Below, one piece after another: positions 19,781 through 19,976 of a DNA stretch of 19,976 bases. The first letter of the stretch is position 1, and each line of letters starts with the position of its first letter. The position numbers and the translations under genes are program-made. Source of the stretch: CAYQLK01 sp964426075 (GTDB taxonomy: Bacteria; Patescibacteriota; Microgenomatia; CAYQLK01); the NCBI GenBank assembly GCA_964426075.1, contig CAYROP010000018.1, positions 1-19,976 on the forward strand, given 5' to 3'. Below the pieces are notes generated by a model, which searched no databases, had not been told where the DNA came from, and worked only from the letters and a program-made list of their open reading frames with translations.

Positions 19781-19976
19781 TTAGCCGACGCGGCTTGGGA
19801 GAATCAGATCCGCGAACTCGCTGGGCGAAACTGCCCGGAAACGCACACCTCCGGGATAGGAGATGTATCCTCCGGGTTGGCCAGCCCGCATAACGATGAT
19901 CAGCTCGTCACGAGTGACGATGAAGCTGGCATGCTCAGCGAGGTACCGAGAGCCAAGCTCGAGAACGGTATATTCG
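19781..19976 (-). CDS. Unrecognised GC-rich gene, N-terminus off the window
   Basis: This is the C-terminal 64 residues of a protein whose start lies beyond the right edge, with the stop at 19781-19783. It begins EYTVLELGSRYLAEHASF, includes LIIVMRAGQPGGYISYPGG with alternating hydrophobic residues, suggestive of beta strands, and ends SPSEFADLILPSRVG. By hand count the segment is about 58% G+C, much above the operon. A strong terminator closes it, so it is a separate transcription unit from rpsJ. It does not match the end of EF-Tu, EF-G, S7 or S12, the usual upstream neighbours. I do not recognise a family. Confidence 0.65.
   Translation of the reverse strand, partial: EYTVLELGSRYLAEHASFIVTRDELIIVMRAGQPGGYISYPGGVRFRAVSPSEFADLILPSRVG

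Noticed and set aside
19781..19976. C-terminus of tuf, fusA, rpsG or rpsL, the usual upstream neighbours of rpsJ
   Set aside because: The translated end does not show the conserved C-terminal sequence of any of these proteins.
1..19976. tRNA, rRNA, CRISPR array, insertion sequence or defence system
   Set aside because: No cloverleaf, rRNA-like stretch, regularly spaced repeat, transposase or nuclease motif was seen on either strand.

Overview
The window is dominated by one contiguous ribosomal-protein cluster on the minus strand, read from right to left. It joins the S10, spc and alpha operons and ends with rplM-rpsI. I count 27 ribosomal proteins (S10, L3, L4, L23, L2, S19, L22, S3, L16, L29, S17, L14, L24, L5, S14, S8, L6, L18, S5, L15, L36, S13, S11, S4, L17, L13, S9) plus SecY, adenylate kinase, methionine aminopeptidase, IF1 and RNA polymerase alpha. 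The DNA is AT-rich, spacers are only a few bases, most starts lack a Shine-Dalgarno sequence, and rpmD (L30) is missing between rpsE and rplO. Together with small, non-canonical side proteins this points to a bacterium of the Candidate Phyla Radiation (Patescibacteria), possibly Microgenomates-like. The superphylum is inferred fairly firmly and the finer placement only weakly.

Right edge (19267-19976): a GC-rich, truncated, unrecognised gene ends in a clear intrinsic terminator. An AT-rich leader follows, with a promoter and a repeated element able to form alternative hairpins, and then rpsJ. The 3' three quarters of rpsJ is visibly GC-richer than the rest of the operon. A 120-base gap between rpsJ and rplC, by far the longest inside the S10/spc block, holds two good inverted repeats.

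Middle (3503-19146): the operon proper. Junctions are tight, with TAATG, ATGA and short overlaps. A near-consensus sigma70 promoter sits in the end of map and should drive infA-rpmJ-rpsM-rpsK-rpsD-rpoA-rplQ-rplM-rpsI. Several ribosomal proteins carry low-complexity tails: a Glu-rich tail on L3, an Asn/Gln-rich N-terminus on S5, and Lys-rich tails on L4, L22, L23, L15 and L17.

Left edge (1-3490): a four-helix membrane protein follows rpsI. Then comes a dTDP-glucose 4,6-dehydratase gene preceded by a 5' remnant of a second related gene. A small accessory group completes the edge: a plus-strand membrane-anchored protein with a Pro/Thr linker and an Ig-like domain, facing two minus-strand membrane-anchored proteins, one of them cut by the window edge. 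No RNA genes, CRISPR arrays or insertion sequences were seen. I did not find an obvious new defence or catalytic system. The points of most interest are the regulatory architecture around rpsJ, the compositional break there, the SDR gene remnant, and the unusual protein tails and variants.
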